The notes: generated by a model from the letters alone, not told the origin. A stretch of 64,000 nt of DNA from Nocardia acidivorans NBRC 108247 (GCF_001625085.1 NZ_BDAW01000009.1:186001-250000), one strand, 5' to 3'. Positions 38,014 through 46,445 are shown, counted from the stretch's first letter. Numbers and translations are program-made.

Positions 38014-38044
38014 ATCATGAACCCTCCCGTTACGTCAGGGTCAA
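38014..38044 (-). promoter_or_regulatory. MerR-type promoter with 19-bp spacer and dyad
   Basis: Read on the minus strand, TTGACC (38044-38039) and CATGAT (38019-38014) are separated by exactly 19 bases, the over-long spacing corrected by MerR activators. Within the spacer TGACCCT and AGGGTTCA form an inverted repeat (core ACCCT-N11-AGGGT). The VOC ATG lies seven bases downstream. This is most likely the TipA-like regulator's own target. Confidence 0.75.
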
Positions 38045-38053
38045 GCGCTATTC

Positions 38054-38152
38054 CATGAAGAGGGTCTGCCCGGCTCCCGCTGGATGCTCTCGTTCCAGGA
38101 GACCGGCGAAATGGGCGAGGTGGCCGCCGTCTACGACCGAATCCGCGCATGA
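38054..38152 (+). pseudogene. C-terminal coding remnant, unidentified
   Basis: A frame without start codon ends in SRWMLSFQETGEMGEVAAVYDRIRA and a TGA at 38150. The composition is clearly coding (amphipathic helix at the end), but no N-terminal part exists; the upstream sequence is the VOC-TipA promoter. I could not name the family. Confidence 0.4.
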
Positions 38153-38284
38153 TCGATCGAGGTGGCCGCCCAGGCCGCCTCGATCATCCGGAAGATCTCG
38201 TCCACAGCGGTTTGCGGATCGGCCGCCTCGCGTGCCGGCGAAAGCGGCCGCACCGCTGTGGAATCTGATCGACGGGAAGCCCCC

Positions 38285-38473
38285 ATGCTCGGCATCCGCT
38301 TCGCAGGGACCGGCGGCGATATGCCCGAAGCCCTAGCCACCGCCACCGACCTCATCACCCGCGGCAAAATCCACATCCCCATCAACCACTCCTACCCCCT
38401 CACCGAAGCCGCCTCCACCCACGCCGACAGCCAAACCGGCCACACCCGCGGCCGCCGAGTCCTACTCGTCTGA
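38285..38473 (+). pseudogene. C-terminal remnant of an MDR-type (zinc/quinone) oxidoreductase
   Basis: The last about 63 residues read MLGIRFAGTGGDMPEALATA followed by LITRGKIHIPINHSYPLTEA and HADSQTGHTRGRRVLLV. This is the standard end of medium-chain NAD(P)H:quinone reductases, where helix and strand pack against the cofactor domain. The Rossmann and catalytic domains are missing, and the upstream 130 bases are not homologous in any frame. The stop overlaps the end of the convergent DUF998 gene by 12 bases. Confidence 0.7.
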
Positions 38474-39175
38474 GCCAGGCCGCGATCCGCTCATCAATCG
38501 AATTGCCAACAGCGCGATCCAGATTCCACCGGCGATGATTCCGATGCGTTCGATGAGGCCGGCCGGTCCGCCATCGACCAATTTGGCGGTGAGGACGAAG
38601 GCGATGTAAGAGGCGGCGACGAGCAGGCCGGTGGCTACCGAATACCGGTGCCAACCAATCGTTTTGGGCTCTTCATCGCGCCGGGACAGCACGAAGCATG
38701 CCGCGATCAGGGAGGTGAATTGGAGTAGGCCCAAGAGGATGTGGATGGTCCCGTGAACGGTTGATGCGGTTGACGCGCCCGCCGGGTAGCCGAGGGACGG
38801 GTCGGGGAGGATGGGGCCGATGGCTACGAAGGTGAAGCCGTAGACGCCGAGCAGGATCGGGCCCCAGGTGGATCCGCGGCCCGTGGGCAGTCGGAGCCGC
38901 ATCCCCGCGGCGAAGGCGAGCAGGAGCGCGCCGGTGAGGAGGTAGTTGGTGATCTGAATCCATCCGCCCTCCCCCAGTTCGAGATTGCTGTCGGGGACTT
39001 TCCAGGCGTTGTATCCGGGTCGGACGGCGCCGAGGACAAGAACCACAACAATATTGAGCAGCGGGGCAATGATGCCGCAGGCCAACAGCGGTCGCACGGC
39101 CGTTGACCGCTCTCCGGAGCGTGGTTCTGACGTTTCGCCGTTCGGTGTCTTCGCGGAGCCGAGGATGTCGGTCAC
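38462..39175 (-). CDS. DUF998-family membrane protein
   Basis: A 237-residue membrane protein with about six predicted helices. The DUF998 pattern is seen in RPLLACGIIAPLLNIVVVL, the extracytoplasmic stretch YNAWKVPDSNLELGEGGWIQ, TNYLLTGALLLAFAAGMRL, the loop PDPSLGYPAGASTASTVHGTIH with its conserved HxxH-like His, and a C-terminal pair of helices. The function of DUF998 is unknown. I prefer the GTG at 39175 with AGAGGACA upstream; the frame is open to 39232. It lies downstream of the TetR gene and a coding remnant on the same strand, so the TetR regulator may once have controlled it. Confidence 0.8.
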   Translation of the reverse strand: MTDILGSAKTPNGETSEPRSGERSTAVRPLLACGIIAPLLNIVVVLVLGAVRPGYNAWKVPDSNLELGEGGWIQITNYLLTGALLLAFAAGMRLRLPTGRGSTWGPILLGVYGFTFVAIGPILPDPSLGYPAGASTASTVHGTIHILLGLLQFTSLIAACFVLSRRDEEPKTIGWHRYSVATGLLVAASYIAFVLTAKLVDGGPAGLIERIGIIAGGIWIALLAIRLMSGSRPGSDE

Positions 39176-39268
39176 GACGGGTGTCCTCTCGTCGTCGATG
39201 GTGGTGAGCACCACTATCGACCGATCGAGCACGCCAAGATTGGAGAAATGTTCCCGTGTGGGTCGAAG

Positions 39269-39523
39269 TCAGACGGGCGGCATCAGGTCGCTCGCGCTGA
39301 CGGTGTATGCCATTGGGGGGTAGATGAGTTCGGCCTCGTTGTGCTCGCGGCGACGCAGCCGGTAGCACTCGCGCCGCTGGTCGTCGTCGGCCGGCGTGAG
39401 GTGCGTGCCCTGCGGGAAGCTGGCGCGGCCGTCGCGGAAGTGGATGGCGGTCCTCGAGGTTCGGAAGGTTACGCCGAGCCATTCGTTCTCCGCTGCCCGC
39501 GTGCCCGCCTCTGCTGTCTCATC
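39269..39523 (-). pseudogene. C-terminal coding remnant between TetR and DUF998 genes
   Basis: On the minus strand a frame with strong coding character runs to a TGA at 39271-39269: NEWLGVTFRTSRTAIHFRDG, then RASFPQGTHLTPADDDQRRE and ending with YTVSASDLMPPV. It has no ATG, GTG or TTG in frame between the TetR stop and this segment, so it lacks its own start. It may be the 3' part of a gene truncated by deletion, or translated by readthrough from the overlapping TetR end. The family was not recognised. Confidence 0.5.
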
Positions 39524-40151
39524 ACGCGGTACCCCGCGTGCGGGCGGCGGTGAGGTCGTTCATCAGGGCGTCCACCGTCATCTCGAATGCGGCGTCGACG
39601 CGGGTGCGGTCGCCGGTCGTGAGGAGGTCGAGTTGTAGGCCGCGGACCTGGGCCAGGATGAAAGTCGCGGTGCGGGAGGCGGTTTCGGCGGGCCAGTGGT
39701 GTCGGGTGAGTTCGCGTTCGATCACCGTGAGCCAGTCGGTGACGAGGCGGGCGCGGGGGTGCTCGGGCGTGCGTGCGGAATCGGCGACCAATTCGAACAG
39801 CACCAGGAATTGCCGCTGTTCGCGGGGGCGGCACAGGTGTCGCCAAGCCGCGCGGAGTCGCTGCGCCGGATCGTCGACCGCGCGCAATTCCTCGGTGAGC
39901 AGCCGCTGTTCGAAGTCGGCGCGAATGTGCTCTAGCACCTCGGCGATCAAGGCGTCCTTGGTGTCGAAATGCCGGATCAGAGTCGCGTGGCTGACCCCGA
40001 GCGCCTCGGCGGCCCGGCGCAGCGACAGTTGCTGCACGCCCTGGTCGAGCACGTATTCGGTGGCCGCGGCGAGCAATTCGGGACGGCGGTGCTGAAACCG
40101 CAGGGTGCGCCCGTCGATTTTCTTCTCGCTCACATCCCGATTCTCGGCCAT
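39522..40151 (-). CDS. TetR-family transcriptional regulator
   Basis: A 209-residue TetR repressor. The helix-turn-helix is LSLRRAAEALGVSHATLIRHFDTKDAL (in pieces, about residues 42-68), preceded by a basic N-terminal arm. The C-terminal domain is the usual all-helical ligand/dimer module (TetR_C_6-like), with EQRQFLVLFELVADSA. The ATG at 40151 is chosen over GTG at 40190 because the latter would place the operator inside the gene. Its divergent neighbour is an amidase with 93 bases between starts, and overlapping palindromes lie in that gap, so the amidase is the likely target. Confidence 0.88.
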   Translation of the reverse strand: MAENRDVSEKKIDGRTLRFQHRRPELLAAATEYVLDQGVQQLSLRRAAEALGVSHATLIRHFDTKDALIAEVLEHIRADFEQRLLTEELRAVDDPAQRLRAAWRHLCRPREQRQFLVLFELVADSARTPEHPRARLVTDWLTVIERELTRHHWPAETASRTATFILAQVRGLQLDLLTTGDRTRVDAAFEMTVDALMNDLTAARTRGTA

Positions 40152-40172
40152 GGCGGGAAATTTTACCGTTCC

Positions 40173-40188
40173 AACCGGTTGCGTAACC
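40173..40188. promoter_or_regulatory. Candidate TetR operator before the amidase
   Basis: Two overlapping palindromes, AACCGGTT (40173-40180) and GGTT-GCGT-AACC (40177-40188), lie between the divergent TetR and amidase genes, with outer TACC/GGTA flanks. The arrangement suits a TetR-family site, possibly for two dimers. Confidence 0.4.
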
Positions 40189-40244
40189 ACATGGTACGGC
40201 TATCGTGAGGGTGGCGGCGCGGCATCCGCGAGTGAGGAGACACC

Positions 40245-41756
40245 ATGAGATACGAGGAATACCGCGAGTACGACGCGGTCGGACTGGCCGAACTGGTCGG
40301 CCGGGGCGAGATTCACCCGACCGAGTTGCTGCGGCTCGCGCTGGAGCGGTGCGCCCGGATCGATCCCTCGATCAATGCGGTGAGCCTGCTCATGGAACAG
40401 GTCGGCACCGAACTCGCCCAGCGCTCCGAGCACACCGGTCCGCTCGCGGGAGTCCCCTTTCTGCTCAAGGACTTGGGCCAGGACTTCGCCGGGTACCCGA
40501 CCTCGGGCGGCACCGGCCCGCTGCGTTCGGTGCGGGCCGAACGCAACAGCGTTACGGTGGACCGCTGGCTGGCCGCCGGACTGGTGATCTTCGGCAAGAC
40601 GACCACGCCCGAATTCGGCAGCAAGGGCATTACCGAGACGCGAACCTTCGGTGCGACACGCAATCCCTGGGATCCGAGCCGCACCCCCGGCGGCTCCTCG
40701 GGTGGTTCGGCGGCCGCGGTGGCGGCCGGGATCGTGCCGGTCGCGGGTGCCAGCGACGGTGGCGGTTCGATTCGAATTCCCGCGGCCTGCACCGGATTGT
40801 TCGGCCTCAAGCCGGGCCGCGGTCTGGTGCCCAGTGGACCGGCGGTCGGTGACCCGCTGTTCGGCGCGGTCAGCGAGGGCGTGCTGTCGCGCAGTGTGCG
40901 CGATACGGCCGTCATGCTCGACATTCTGAGCCCGCCCGACCCGGGTGCGCCCTACCACGTACCACGCCCGGACCGGCCCTTCCGCGATGCGGTGACCGCG
41001 CCGCCGCGCCGACTGCGCATCGGCTTCACCAGTGAATCCCCTTTGGGCACAACGGTGGACGCCGAAGCGGTGCGAGCGGTCGAGGACGCGGCCGAACTCC
41101 TCGAAACGCTGGGCCACACCGTCGAACCCGCGACTCCGGCATTCGACGGTCGTCAACTGGCCGTGGATTTCATGACCGTCTGGACCGCCTCCGTCGCCAC
41201 CGAACTCGACCAAACCTGCGCGGCAACCCGTTCGGCCCCGGGCGATTTCGACCTCGACACCCAGGTGCTTGCCGCGGTCGGCCGCACGGTCGGAGCGCCG
41301 GACCTGGTTCGCGCGCACGCGCGCTGGAACGACTACACCCGCGTGCTGGCCGAGTTCCACGACCGCTATGACCTGCTGCTGACCCCCACCCTCGGGGAGC
41401 CGCCGCTGCGTATCGGCCAGAACCGCACACCCGCGCTCGCCGAGACGCTGCTTCCGCCACTATTGCGCTTCGGGGCCGGACATGTGCTGGCGCGCACCGA
41501 TTTCTACCGCGATCTGGTCACCGCCAGCCTGTCGGCCGTGCCCTTCACCCAACTCGCGAATATCACCGGCCGCCCCGCCATGAGCGTGCCCACCTACTGG
41601 ACCGCCTCGGGCCTGCCACTCGGCACCCAGTTCGTAGGCGCCCCGGGTAGCGAATACCTGCTCCTGCAACTGGCGGCCGAAATCGAGACCGCACGCCCCT
41701 GGGCTGCCCGCCGTCCAGCGGACACCTCTGTCCCACAGTCGATTCCGGCCCGCTGA
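40245..41756 (+). CDS. Amidase-signature enzyme
   Basis: A 503-residue amidase of the amidase-signature family, which hydrolyses amides to acid and ammonia. The Ser-cisSer-Lys triad is in place: K75 in FLLKDLG, S151 in GGSSGGSAAA and S175 in SDGGGSIRIPAA. Flanking landmarks are EFGSKGITETRTFGATRNPW and GLFGLKPGRG. No signal peptide, so it is cytoplasmic. ATG has GAGGAG nearby (GTGAGGAGACACC). Divergent from a TetR regulator that probably represses it. The substrate (aliphatic, aryl or acylated amine) cannot be judged from sequence; no transporter is linked. Confidence 0.93.
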   Translation: MRYEEYREYDAVGLAELVGRGEIHPTELLRLALERCARIDPSINAVSLLMEQVGTELAQRSEHTGPLAGVPFLLKDLGQDFAGYPTSGGTGPLRSVRAERNSVTVDRWLAAGLVIFGKTTTPEFGSKGITETRTFGATRNPWDPSRTPGGSSGGSAAAVAAGIVPVAGASDGGGSIRIPAACTGLFGLKPGRGLVPSGPAVGDPLFGAVSEGVLSRSVRDTAVMLDILSPPDPGAPYHVPRPDRPFRDAVTAPPRRLRIGFTSESPLGTTVDAEAVRAVEDAAELLETLGHTVEPATPAFDGRQLAVDFMTVWTASVATELDQTCAATRSAPGDFDLDTQVLAAVGRTVGAPDLVRAHARWNDYTRVLAEFHDRYDLLLTPTLGEPPLRIGQNRTPALAETLLPPLLRFGAGHVLARTDFYRDLVTASLSAVPFTQLANITGRPAMSVPTYWTASGLPLGTQFVGAPGSEYLLLQLAAEIETARPWAARRPADTSVPQSIPAR

Positions 41757-41838
41757 GCACACAGTTTCCCAATCGATCGCACCGGCTCCACCCCACGCGC
41801 ACCGACGCGCACTCCCATCCTCGTGCAGACTGGAGCCC

Positions 41839-42126
41839 ATGGTGATGGATCCGGTCGAGCTCGAAGGTCGGCGTGCGCAGCTGTCGGCGCAGGTGGATCA
41901 GTTGCGACAGGCGGTCGCGGACTTGGCGGCGAGCTATGCGGCGCTGCCCGAATCCGGCCTGATCATCGATACGGTCGGGGTGGGGGCTTTGACCACCCCG
42001 GGCTACTGCGTGGCGGGTGCGCGAGAAGTGCTGGAGGAGGCGTTGATCGAGCTGGATGCCGCCGGAGACGCCATGGATCGAGCCGCGCGGTACACCGGGC
42101 GGCTGCGGGGCGTGGTATTCGACTGA
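41839..42126 (+). CDS. Small helical hypothetical protein
   Basis: A 95-residue protein of unknown family. Two long amphipathic helices (about residues 5-38 and 60-90) flank a short hydrophobic loop, LIIDTVGVGALTTPGYCVAG. The hairpin plan and length resemble WXG100/ESX substrates, but there is no Trp-x-Gly turn and no C-terminal secretion motif, and no ESX gene is nearby. GGAG lies just upstream of ATG at 41839; an ATG two codons later is possible. No neighbour relation is evident. Confidence 0.6.
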   Translation: MVMDPVELEGRRAQLSAQVDQLRQAVADLAASYAALPESGLIIDTVGVGALTTPGYCVAGAREVLEEALIELDAAGDAMDRAARYTGRLRGVVFD

Positions 42127-42151
42127 GAGGCGGCAGTTGTGCGGTGCCCGG

Positions 42152-42793
42152 TCAGAGTGCCGTACAGCGTCGCGCCGAGCCCGGCGGACCCTGCGCGATG
42201 AGTTGGGCCATGGCGGTGCTCTGCTCACCGCGCAGCGGTGGCAATGTCGCCGACAGTGATTCGAGCACGCCCGTCCACGGAGAGCCGTTCTCGCGCAATG
42301 TCATTCGCATCGCTTCGATTTGGGTGCGATGCTTCAGCAGCAGTTGTTCGCCCTGCAGGGGGAAGGCTGCGGCGAACTCGAGGACCATCGCCAGGTGATC
42401 CGAGAGCTCGCCGTCGTCCAGCACCGGCCCCGACGCCCGATACAGCTGTTTGAAGCGCAGCAGCGCCATATCGCGCTTACGCGTATCGCCGTACAGGAAC
42501 CAGGTCAGATAGGGGCTGAATCGTTTGCGGTGATCGAAGGTCTCGACGAATTCGGTCACCAGCGCCAAGGGCGCACCTCGCTCGAGATGATTCAGCAGCG
42601 GTTGCAGTGGTGCGCCGATCGGCTCGGGCAGCGCGGCTGCGGTCCGGCACAGCAGCGACAGTGAATCCAGCAGTGCGTCATCGGGATACGCGAGCAGCAC
42701 CGATTGCAGTTGCCACGCCCCGCATCGGACGGAATCGGTGAGTTTCATTTCGGTGAGCTCTCCGGCGAGGGCCGGGCCGGTCTTGCGTGCCAT
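42152..42793 (-). CDS. narJ: NarJ-family nitrate reductase assembly chaperone (orphan)
   Basis: A 213-residue all-helical TorD/NarJ-type chaperone. The diagnostic part is LQSVLLAYPDDALLDSL (about residue 30), the EFVETFDHRKRFSPYLTWFLYGDTRKRDMALLRFKQLY stretch (about 80-117, a NarJ hallmark with the Phe-Asp...Lys-Arg motif), and LPLQGEQLLLKHR-like helices. NarJ inserts molybdenum cofactor into NarG. No narG, narH or narI is in this window, which is unusual because narJ normally sits inside narGHJI. ATG at 42793 follows GAGGCGGA; ATG at 42748 with GGAGAG is also good. Confidence 0.88.
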   Translation of the reverse strand: MARKTGPALAGELTEMKLTDSVRCGAWQLQSVLLAYPDDALLDSLSLLCRTAAALPEPIGAPLQPLLNHLERGAPLALVTEFVETFDHRKRFSPYLTWFLYGDTRKRDMALLRFKQLYRASGPVLDDGELSDHLAMVLEFAAAFPLQGEQLLLKHRTQIEAMRMTLRENGSPWTGVLESLSATLPPLRGEQSTAMAQLIAQGPPGSARRCTAL

Positions 42794-42919
42794 CTATTCC
42801 GCCTCTCACCGGGGACCGGCGGCGGGCTCCGTCGCACGGTCGGATCCACGAGCACACGAATAGCCGAACCGTATAGGCAAATATTTGGCAGTTGTCGAAT
42901 ATGTCCCGAGTGTCCGATA

Positions 42920-43489
42920 TCAGACGGTGACGCCGATCCCGCTGCGCTCGAACCGCGCCGCGGTCCAGATCTCGGTGGCGCCCAGTGCGATGGTGATCAA
43001 ACCGACCGCGATGGACAGCGAGGTGACCGTTTCGAACGGACCCACCGCGATCACCATGCCGACACCGGCGGTGACCAGACCGATGATCTCCTGCCAGCCG
43101 GATCCCACGAACTCGTCCGACCAGGCCGCGGTGATCGCCAGCACCACCCCGCGAATCATCCAGCCCATGCCGATCCACAAGGCCAGCAACAACACCCATT
43201 GGCCGCTATTGATGCACCAGAGCGCCAGCAACAGCGCGGTGACCCCGCCGATGAACTGGAGCACCTTCAGCGCGGTGGCGATATTCGCACCGAATGCCGC
43301 GATCAACTGCGTAGCCGCGGTGGCCAGCAGCACCAGCCCGCACAGCGTGCCCTCGACCGTCACGGACTTGTTCGGCCACACGGCCAGCGTGATCCCGACC
43401 CCCACCGAGCACACACCCGTGACCAGCAGTGCCTGCCAAGCCCAGTCGGCGAACACCGCGGTACGCCCCTCGATCCGTTTGGTGGGCAT
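42920..43489 (-). CDS. HdeD/DUF308-family membrane protein
   Basis: A 189-residue membrane protein with six predicted helices in three repeated pairs, the DUF308/HdeD pattern. The segments are WQALLVTGVCSVGVGITLAV, a second pair ending in LALWCINSGQWVLLLALWIG, and GWQEIIGLVTAGVGMVIAVG. The helix-start motif WxGxxxIxxGxxxAxxP recurs in each repeat. In enterobacteria HdeD supports acid resistance at high cell density; here the function is unknown. The upstream region has no clear ribosome binding site. It is on the same strand as narJ but 126 bases away. Confidence 0.85.
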   Translation of the reverse strand: MPTKRIEGRTAVFADWAWQALLVTGVCSVGVGITLAVWPNKSVTVEGTLCGLVLLATAATQLIAAFGANIATALKVLQFIGGVTALLLALWCINSGQWVLLLALWIGMGWMIRGVVLAITAAWSDEFVGSGWQEIIGLVTAGVGMVIAVGPFETVTSLSIAVGLITIALGATEIWTAARFERSGIGVTV

Positions 43490-43582
43490 AGCCGAATTGT
43501 ATGACCGTTAAGTCCAATTCACCGGCGGACCGGCACATTCGGCAGGTCGGCACCGCGTGCCGCGCCCGACGACGGGGTCGAA

Positions 43583-44719
43583 TCAGCGGAGTTTGCGAAA
43601 GAAGTCGCGCAGGTCCGTGGTGAGCAGGTCGGGGGCTTCCATGGCGGCGAAGTGGCCACCGCGATCGAATTCGGACCAGTGCACGAGGGTGTGCTGCCGC
43701 TCGGCGATACCGCGAATCGTATTGTTGCCGGGGAAGACCGCCACGCCGGTGGGGACACCCGAGTTGGTGACCTCCGCACCCCACAGGCCGGACTCCTTGT
43801 ACAGGCGCAGGGAGGAGCCGGCGGTGTTGGTGAACCAGAGCATGGCGATATTGGTCAGCAGCATGTCGCGGTCGATGGCGGCGTCCGGGGTGGGTGCGGC
43901 GGGATCGCTGAAGGTGTTCACCACATCGAGCACCCAGGCGAGCAGGCCCGCGGGGGAATCCGAGATCGCGGGGGCGAGGGTCTGCGGGCGGGTGGAGTGG
44001 ATGCCCGCGTAACCGGAGGTCTCCTTACTGCTCCAATCTCGCATCTCGGCGAGCTTGGCCTGATCGCTCGCACTGTACGCGGACCCGTCGTCGCCCCGGG
44101 CGGGGATGGTGATGGGGTCGTTCAGGTGAATGCCCGCCAGATGATCGCCATCGATGCGGCCCAGCTGCGGCGCGATGAATGAACCGGCGTCACCGCCCTG
44201 TGCGCCGTATCGCGAATAGCCCAGTCCCGCCATGAGTTTCGCGATCAGCTCGGCACTGCGCTCGGTGGCGGCCGCACCCGGCTCGCGGGTGGGGCCGGAG
44301 AAACCGAAGCCGGGCAGCGTCGGGATCACCAGGTGGAAGGCGTCCTGGGCAACGCCTCCGTGCGCGACGGGATCGGTCAGCGGACCGATCACCTCGGTGA
44401 AATCCTCGAACGGCCAGCCGTGCACAAGCACCAGCGGCAGGGCGTTCGCCTCCGGTGAGCGCACGTGCAGCAAGTGCATGCGCTGCCCGTCGATCTCGGT
44501 CACGAACCGCGGGAACCGATTCCATGCCGCTTCCCGTGCGCGCCAATCGAATTCGGTGCGCCAGTACTCCGCGATCTCCCGCACATAGCCGGTCGGAATG
44601 CCGTAGCTCCAGCCCACGCCGGGCAGCTCATCCGGCCACCGGGTGGCGGCCAGGCGGGAGTTGAGATCGTCGATCGCTGCGGCCGGAATATCGATGCGGA
44701 AAGGCTCGAAAGTGGTCAT
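43583..44719 (-). CDS. Epoxide hydrolase family protein
   Basis: A 378-residue epoxide hydrolase with an N-terminal EHN lid domain ([30 protein letters not shown], in pieces, about 1-31) and an alpha/beta hydrolase core. The oxyanion motif is HGWP at 100-103. The nucleophile is D177 in GGDAGSF. The catalytic His lies near the C-terminus in [13 protein letters not shown]. Length (about 380) and order match microsomal-type bacterial epoxide hydrolases. ATG at 44719 gives the exact family N-terminus; the open frame to 44881 runs through the divergent promoter. The substrate is unknown. Confidence 0.92.
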   Translation of the reverse strand: MTTFEPFRIDIPAAAIDDLNSRLAATRWPDELPGVGWSYGIPTGYVREIAEYWRTEFDWRAREAAWNRFPRFVTEIDGQRMHLLHVRSPEANALPLVLVHGWPFEDFTEVIGPLTDPVAHGGVAQDAFHLVIPTLPGFGFSGPTREPGAAATERSAELIAKLMAGLGYSRYGAQGGDAGSFIAPQLGRIDGDHLAGIHLNDPITIPARGDDGSAYSASDQAKLAEMRDWSSKETSGYAGIHSTRPQTLAPAISDSPAGLLAWVLDVVNTFSDPAAPTPDAAIDRDMLLTNIAMLWFTNTAGSSLRLYKESGLWGAEVTNSGVPTGVAVFPGNNTIRGIAERQHTLVHWSEFDRGGHFAAMEAPDLLTTDLRDFFRKLR

Positions 44720-44870
44720 ATCGCTACGGTACGAACGAACTAGGTCACCGCCTGTCCTAGCGGCGCCGAACGTCCCGGGCGTGGCGTCGAAAGACCGCTC
44801 CGCCGGGTCCTTCGACGTGATCGAGCGGGCAGAGGCCATGAACACCGTCCGAATGAACGAGGAGTCCACC

Positions 44871-45107
44871 GTGAGCACCACCCATCAGGTGACGAACCCG
44901 CGCATCACCATCGACGGCGACACCGCCCACACGACCGCCCTCGTGGAAGCCCAGCATCTGCTCATCGCCGACCCGTCCACTCGAGCCCTGCTCGAGAACC
45001 CCTACCATCTCGAACTGCGCCGCGACGGCGACCGCTGGCTTATCGACCGCACGCGCATCGAGAACACCCGGTTCGACGGCGATCCCACCGCGATCTTCGG
45101 CGGCTGA
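44871..45107 (+). pseudogene. C-terminal half of an NTF2/SnoaL-like protein
   Basis: Seventy-eight residues read like the second half of a SnoaL_4-type protein: [40 protein letters not shown] and a terminal RWLIDRTRIENTRFDGDPTAIFG. The N-terminal helices with the catalytic-pocket His/Asp are missing. A perfect GAGGAG six bases before GTG suggests the remnant can still be translated, possibly because an internal deletion joined the original start to the C-terminus. It may be a short functional protein, but a complete fold is unlikely. Confidence 0.6.
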
Positions 45108-45119
45108 TTCCGAGCCCCG

Positions 45120-45830
45120 CTAGGCTTTACGCCGGTGCGCCTCGAGCACCAGCACCGGCAGCAGCATCGATCCCCGCTCATCGAGTTCGGGGTGAAAGCC
45201 GTACTCGGCGAATCGCTTCGACATCTGCTCGGGCGGGGCCGCCACCTCGAGCCGATCGGTGCGCAAGGTGGTGATCGTCCAATCCGGGCCGTCGAAGAGG
45301 CGATGTATCTCCGCCTCGGAGATCGGCGACGGCGCGTACAGTTCGGCGTGGTCGGCCGGGGTGAAACAGAATTGGATCAATCGGCCCTCGGGTGCGACGA
45401 TCCGGGACAGCGCGGCGACATGGGCTCGGCGCTGCTCCGGATCGAGACAGTGCAGCAGGGCACTGCTCACCACGGTGTCGACACCACCGTCGAATCCGTC
45501 GAGATGGACGGCATCGGCGACCTCGAATCGCACCCGCACCCCGCACTTGTCCGCACGTTCACGCGCATGCGCGATGGCGGTGGGCGCGATATCGACTCCG
45601 GTCACGCGGTAACCGCACCGTGCCAGGTGGATCGCGGTATCGCCTGGGCCGCAACCGATATCGAGCACGGTGCCGGTGATGCGACCGGCGCGTTCGAAGG
45701 CGACCAACAGCGATTGCGGTCTGCCGATATCCCAGGGGGGTCGCTGCACCGCGACACCGGGAAAGACTTCGGCACCGCTGTACAGCTTCTCGTAGTCGAC
45801 CGCTGCGGGATCGATCCGTGGCGAATTCAT
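45120..45830 (-). CDS. Class I SAM-dependent methyltransferase
   Basis: A 236-residue methyltransferase with the Rossmann-like SAM fold. Motif I is VLDIGCGPGDTAIHLA (about 53-68), motif II is VTGVDIAPTAI, post-I is FEVADAV, and motif IV is VVSSALLHCL. The early PPWDIGRPQSLLVAF segment places it with small-molecule methyltransferases, such as thiopurine or halide/natural-product types common in actinobacteria. ATG at 45830 has TTGGAGCGGAC upstream; the frame is open to 45878 but would overlap the promoter dyad region. It is divergent from the deazaflavin reductase-MarR unit, with a dyad in between. The substrate is unknown. Confidence 0.9.
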   Translation of the reverse strand: MNSPRIDPAAVDYEKLYSGAEVFPGVAVQRPPWDIGRPQSLLVAFERAGRITGTVLDIGCGPGDTAIHLARCGYRVTGVDIAPTAIAHARERADKCGVRVRFEVADAVHLDGFDGGVDTVVSSALLHCLDPEQRRAHVAALSRIVAPEGRLIQFCFTPADHAELYAPSPISEAEIHRLFDGPDWTITTLRTDRLEVAAPPEQMSKRFAEYGFHPELDERGSMLLPVLVLEAHRRKA

Positions 45831-45866
45831 GTCCGCTCCAAGTCCTCGCGCCTTGCCACCATCTAA

Positions 45867-45904
45867 TACGTAACTCATACTATATGTGATTCATAGATTA
45901 CGTA
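45867..45904. promoter_or_regulatory. Candidate MarR operator in divergent promoter
   Basis: TACGTAA (45867-45873) and TTACGTA (45898-45904) form a perfect 7-bp inverted repeat separated by 24 AT-rich bases that contain a second, weaker dyad around CATACTATATGTG. It lies between the methyltransferase and the deazaflavin reductase-MarR operon. Confidence 0.5.
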
Positions 45905-45933
45905 CTGGATAGCTTCCGGAAGGGTTCGGGTTC

Positions 45934-46377
45934 ATGAACGCAGACAGGTACCGCCGGGTGACGAACACGATCAACAAGGTGATCGTCGGATTGCAGCGGC
46001 GCGGAGTGGCTTTCGGGCCGATGCAGTTGCTCACCGTCAAGGGACGTAAGACCGGACAGCCGCGGACATTTCCGATCGCGGTCAATGAGATCGGGGACGG
46101 TCGGTATATCTTCCAGGCGTTTCCGAAGGCGGCGTGGGTTGCCAATGTTCGTGACGCCGAAACCGTCACATTGACCCGGGGGCGGTCGTCCGCGAGCGCC
46201 CGGTTGGTCGAGGTGCCGGTCGCGGAGCGCGGGTCGCTGCTGCGCGAATTGGTGCGGAGCAGTCCCAAGAGCGTCGGGGAACGGTTCGTGACCACGGGGC
46301 TGGCCCAGACCGCCACCCCGGAGGGGATCGCCGCGGCGGCGGACAGGATCGCGGTCTTCCGCGTCGAACCGGCCTGA
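45934..46377 (+). CDS. Deazaflavin (F420)-dependent nitroreductase-family protein
   Basis: A 147-residue split-beta-barrel protein of the DDN/F420-dependent quinone reductase family, typical of mycobacteria and Nocardia. The family core is MQLLTVKGRKTGQPRTFPI (about residues 30-48), then the strand GRYIFQAFPKAAWVANVRD with the conserved Trp-x-x-Asn, and VTLTRGRSSASARLVEVP. Such enzymes reduce quinones or nitro-compounds with F420H2. ATG at 45934 is preceded by GGAAGGG. It is the first gene of a likely operon with MarR, which follows after a 68-base gap. Confidence 0.9.
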   Translation: MNADRYRRVTNTINKVIVGLQRRGVAFGPMQLLTVKGRKTGQPRTFPIAVNEIGDGRYIFQAFPKAAWVANVRDAETVTLTRGRSSASARLVEVPVAERGSLLRELVRSSPKSVGERFVTTGLAQTATPEGIAAAADRIAVFRVEPA

Positions 46378-46445
46378 ACTGCGGGCAGGGCCGCATGGCA
46401 CCACGATATGATACGGAATCCATACAAACCGGCGAGAGTGGTGCG

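Noticed and set aside
38131..38385. Minus-strand frame with DPQTAVDEIFRMIEAAW, resembling the start of an ECF-type sigma factor.
   Set aside because: The match is short, in the wrong position of the frame, and overlaps the MDR remnant.
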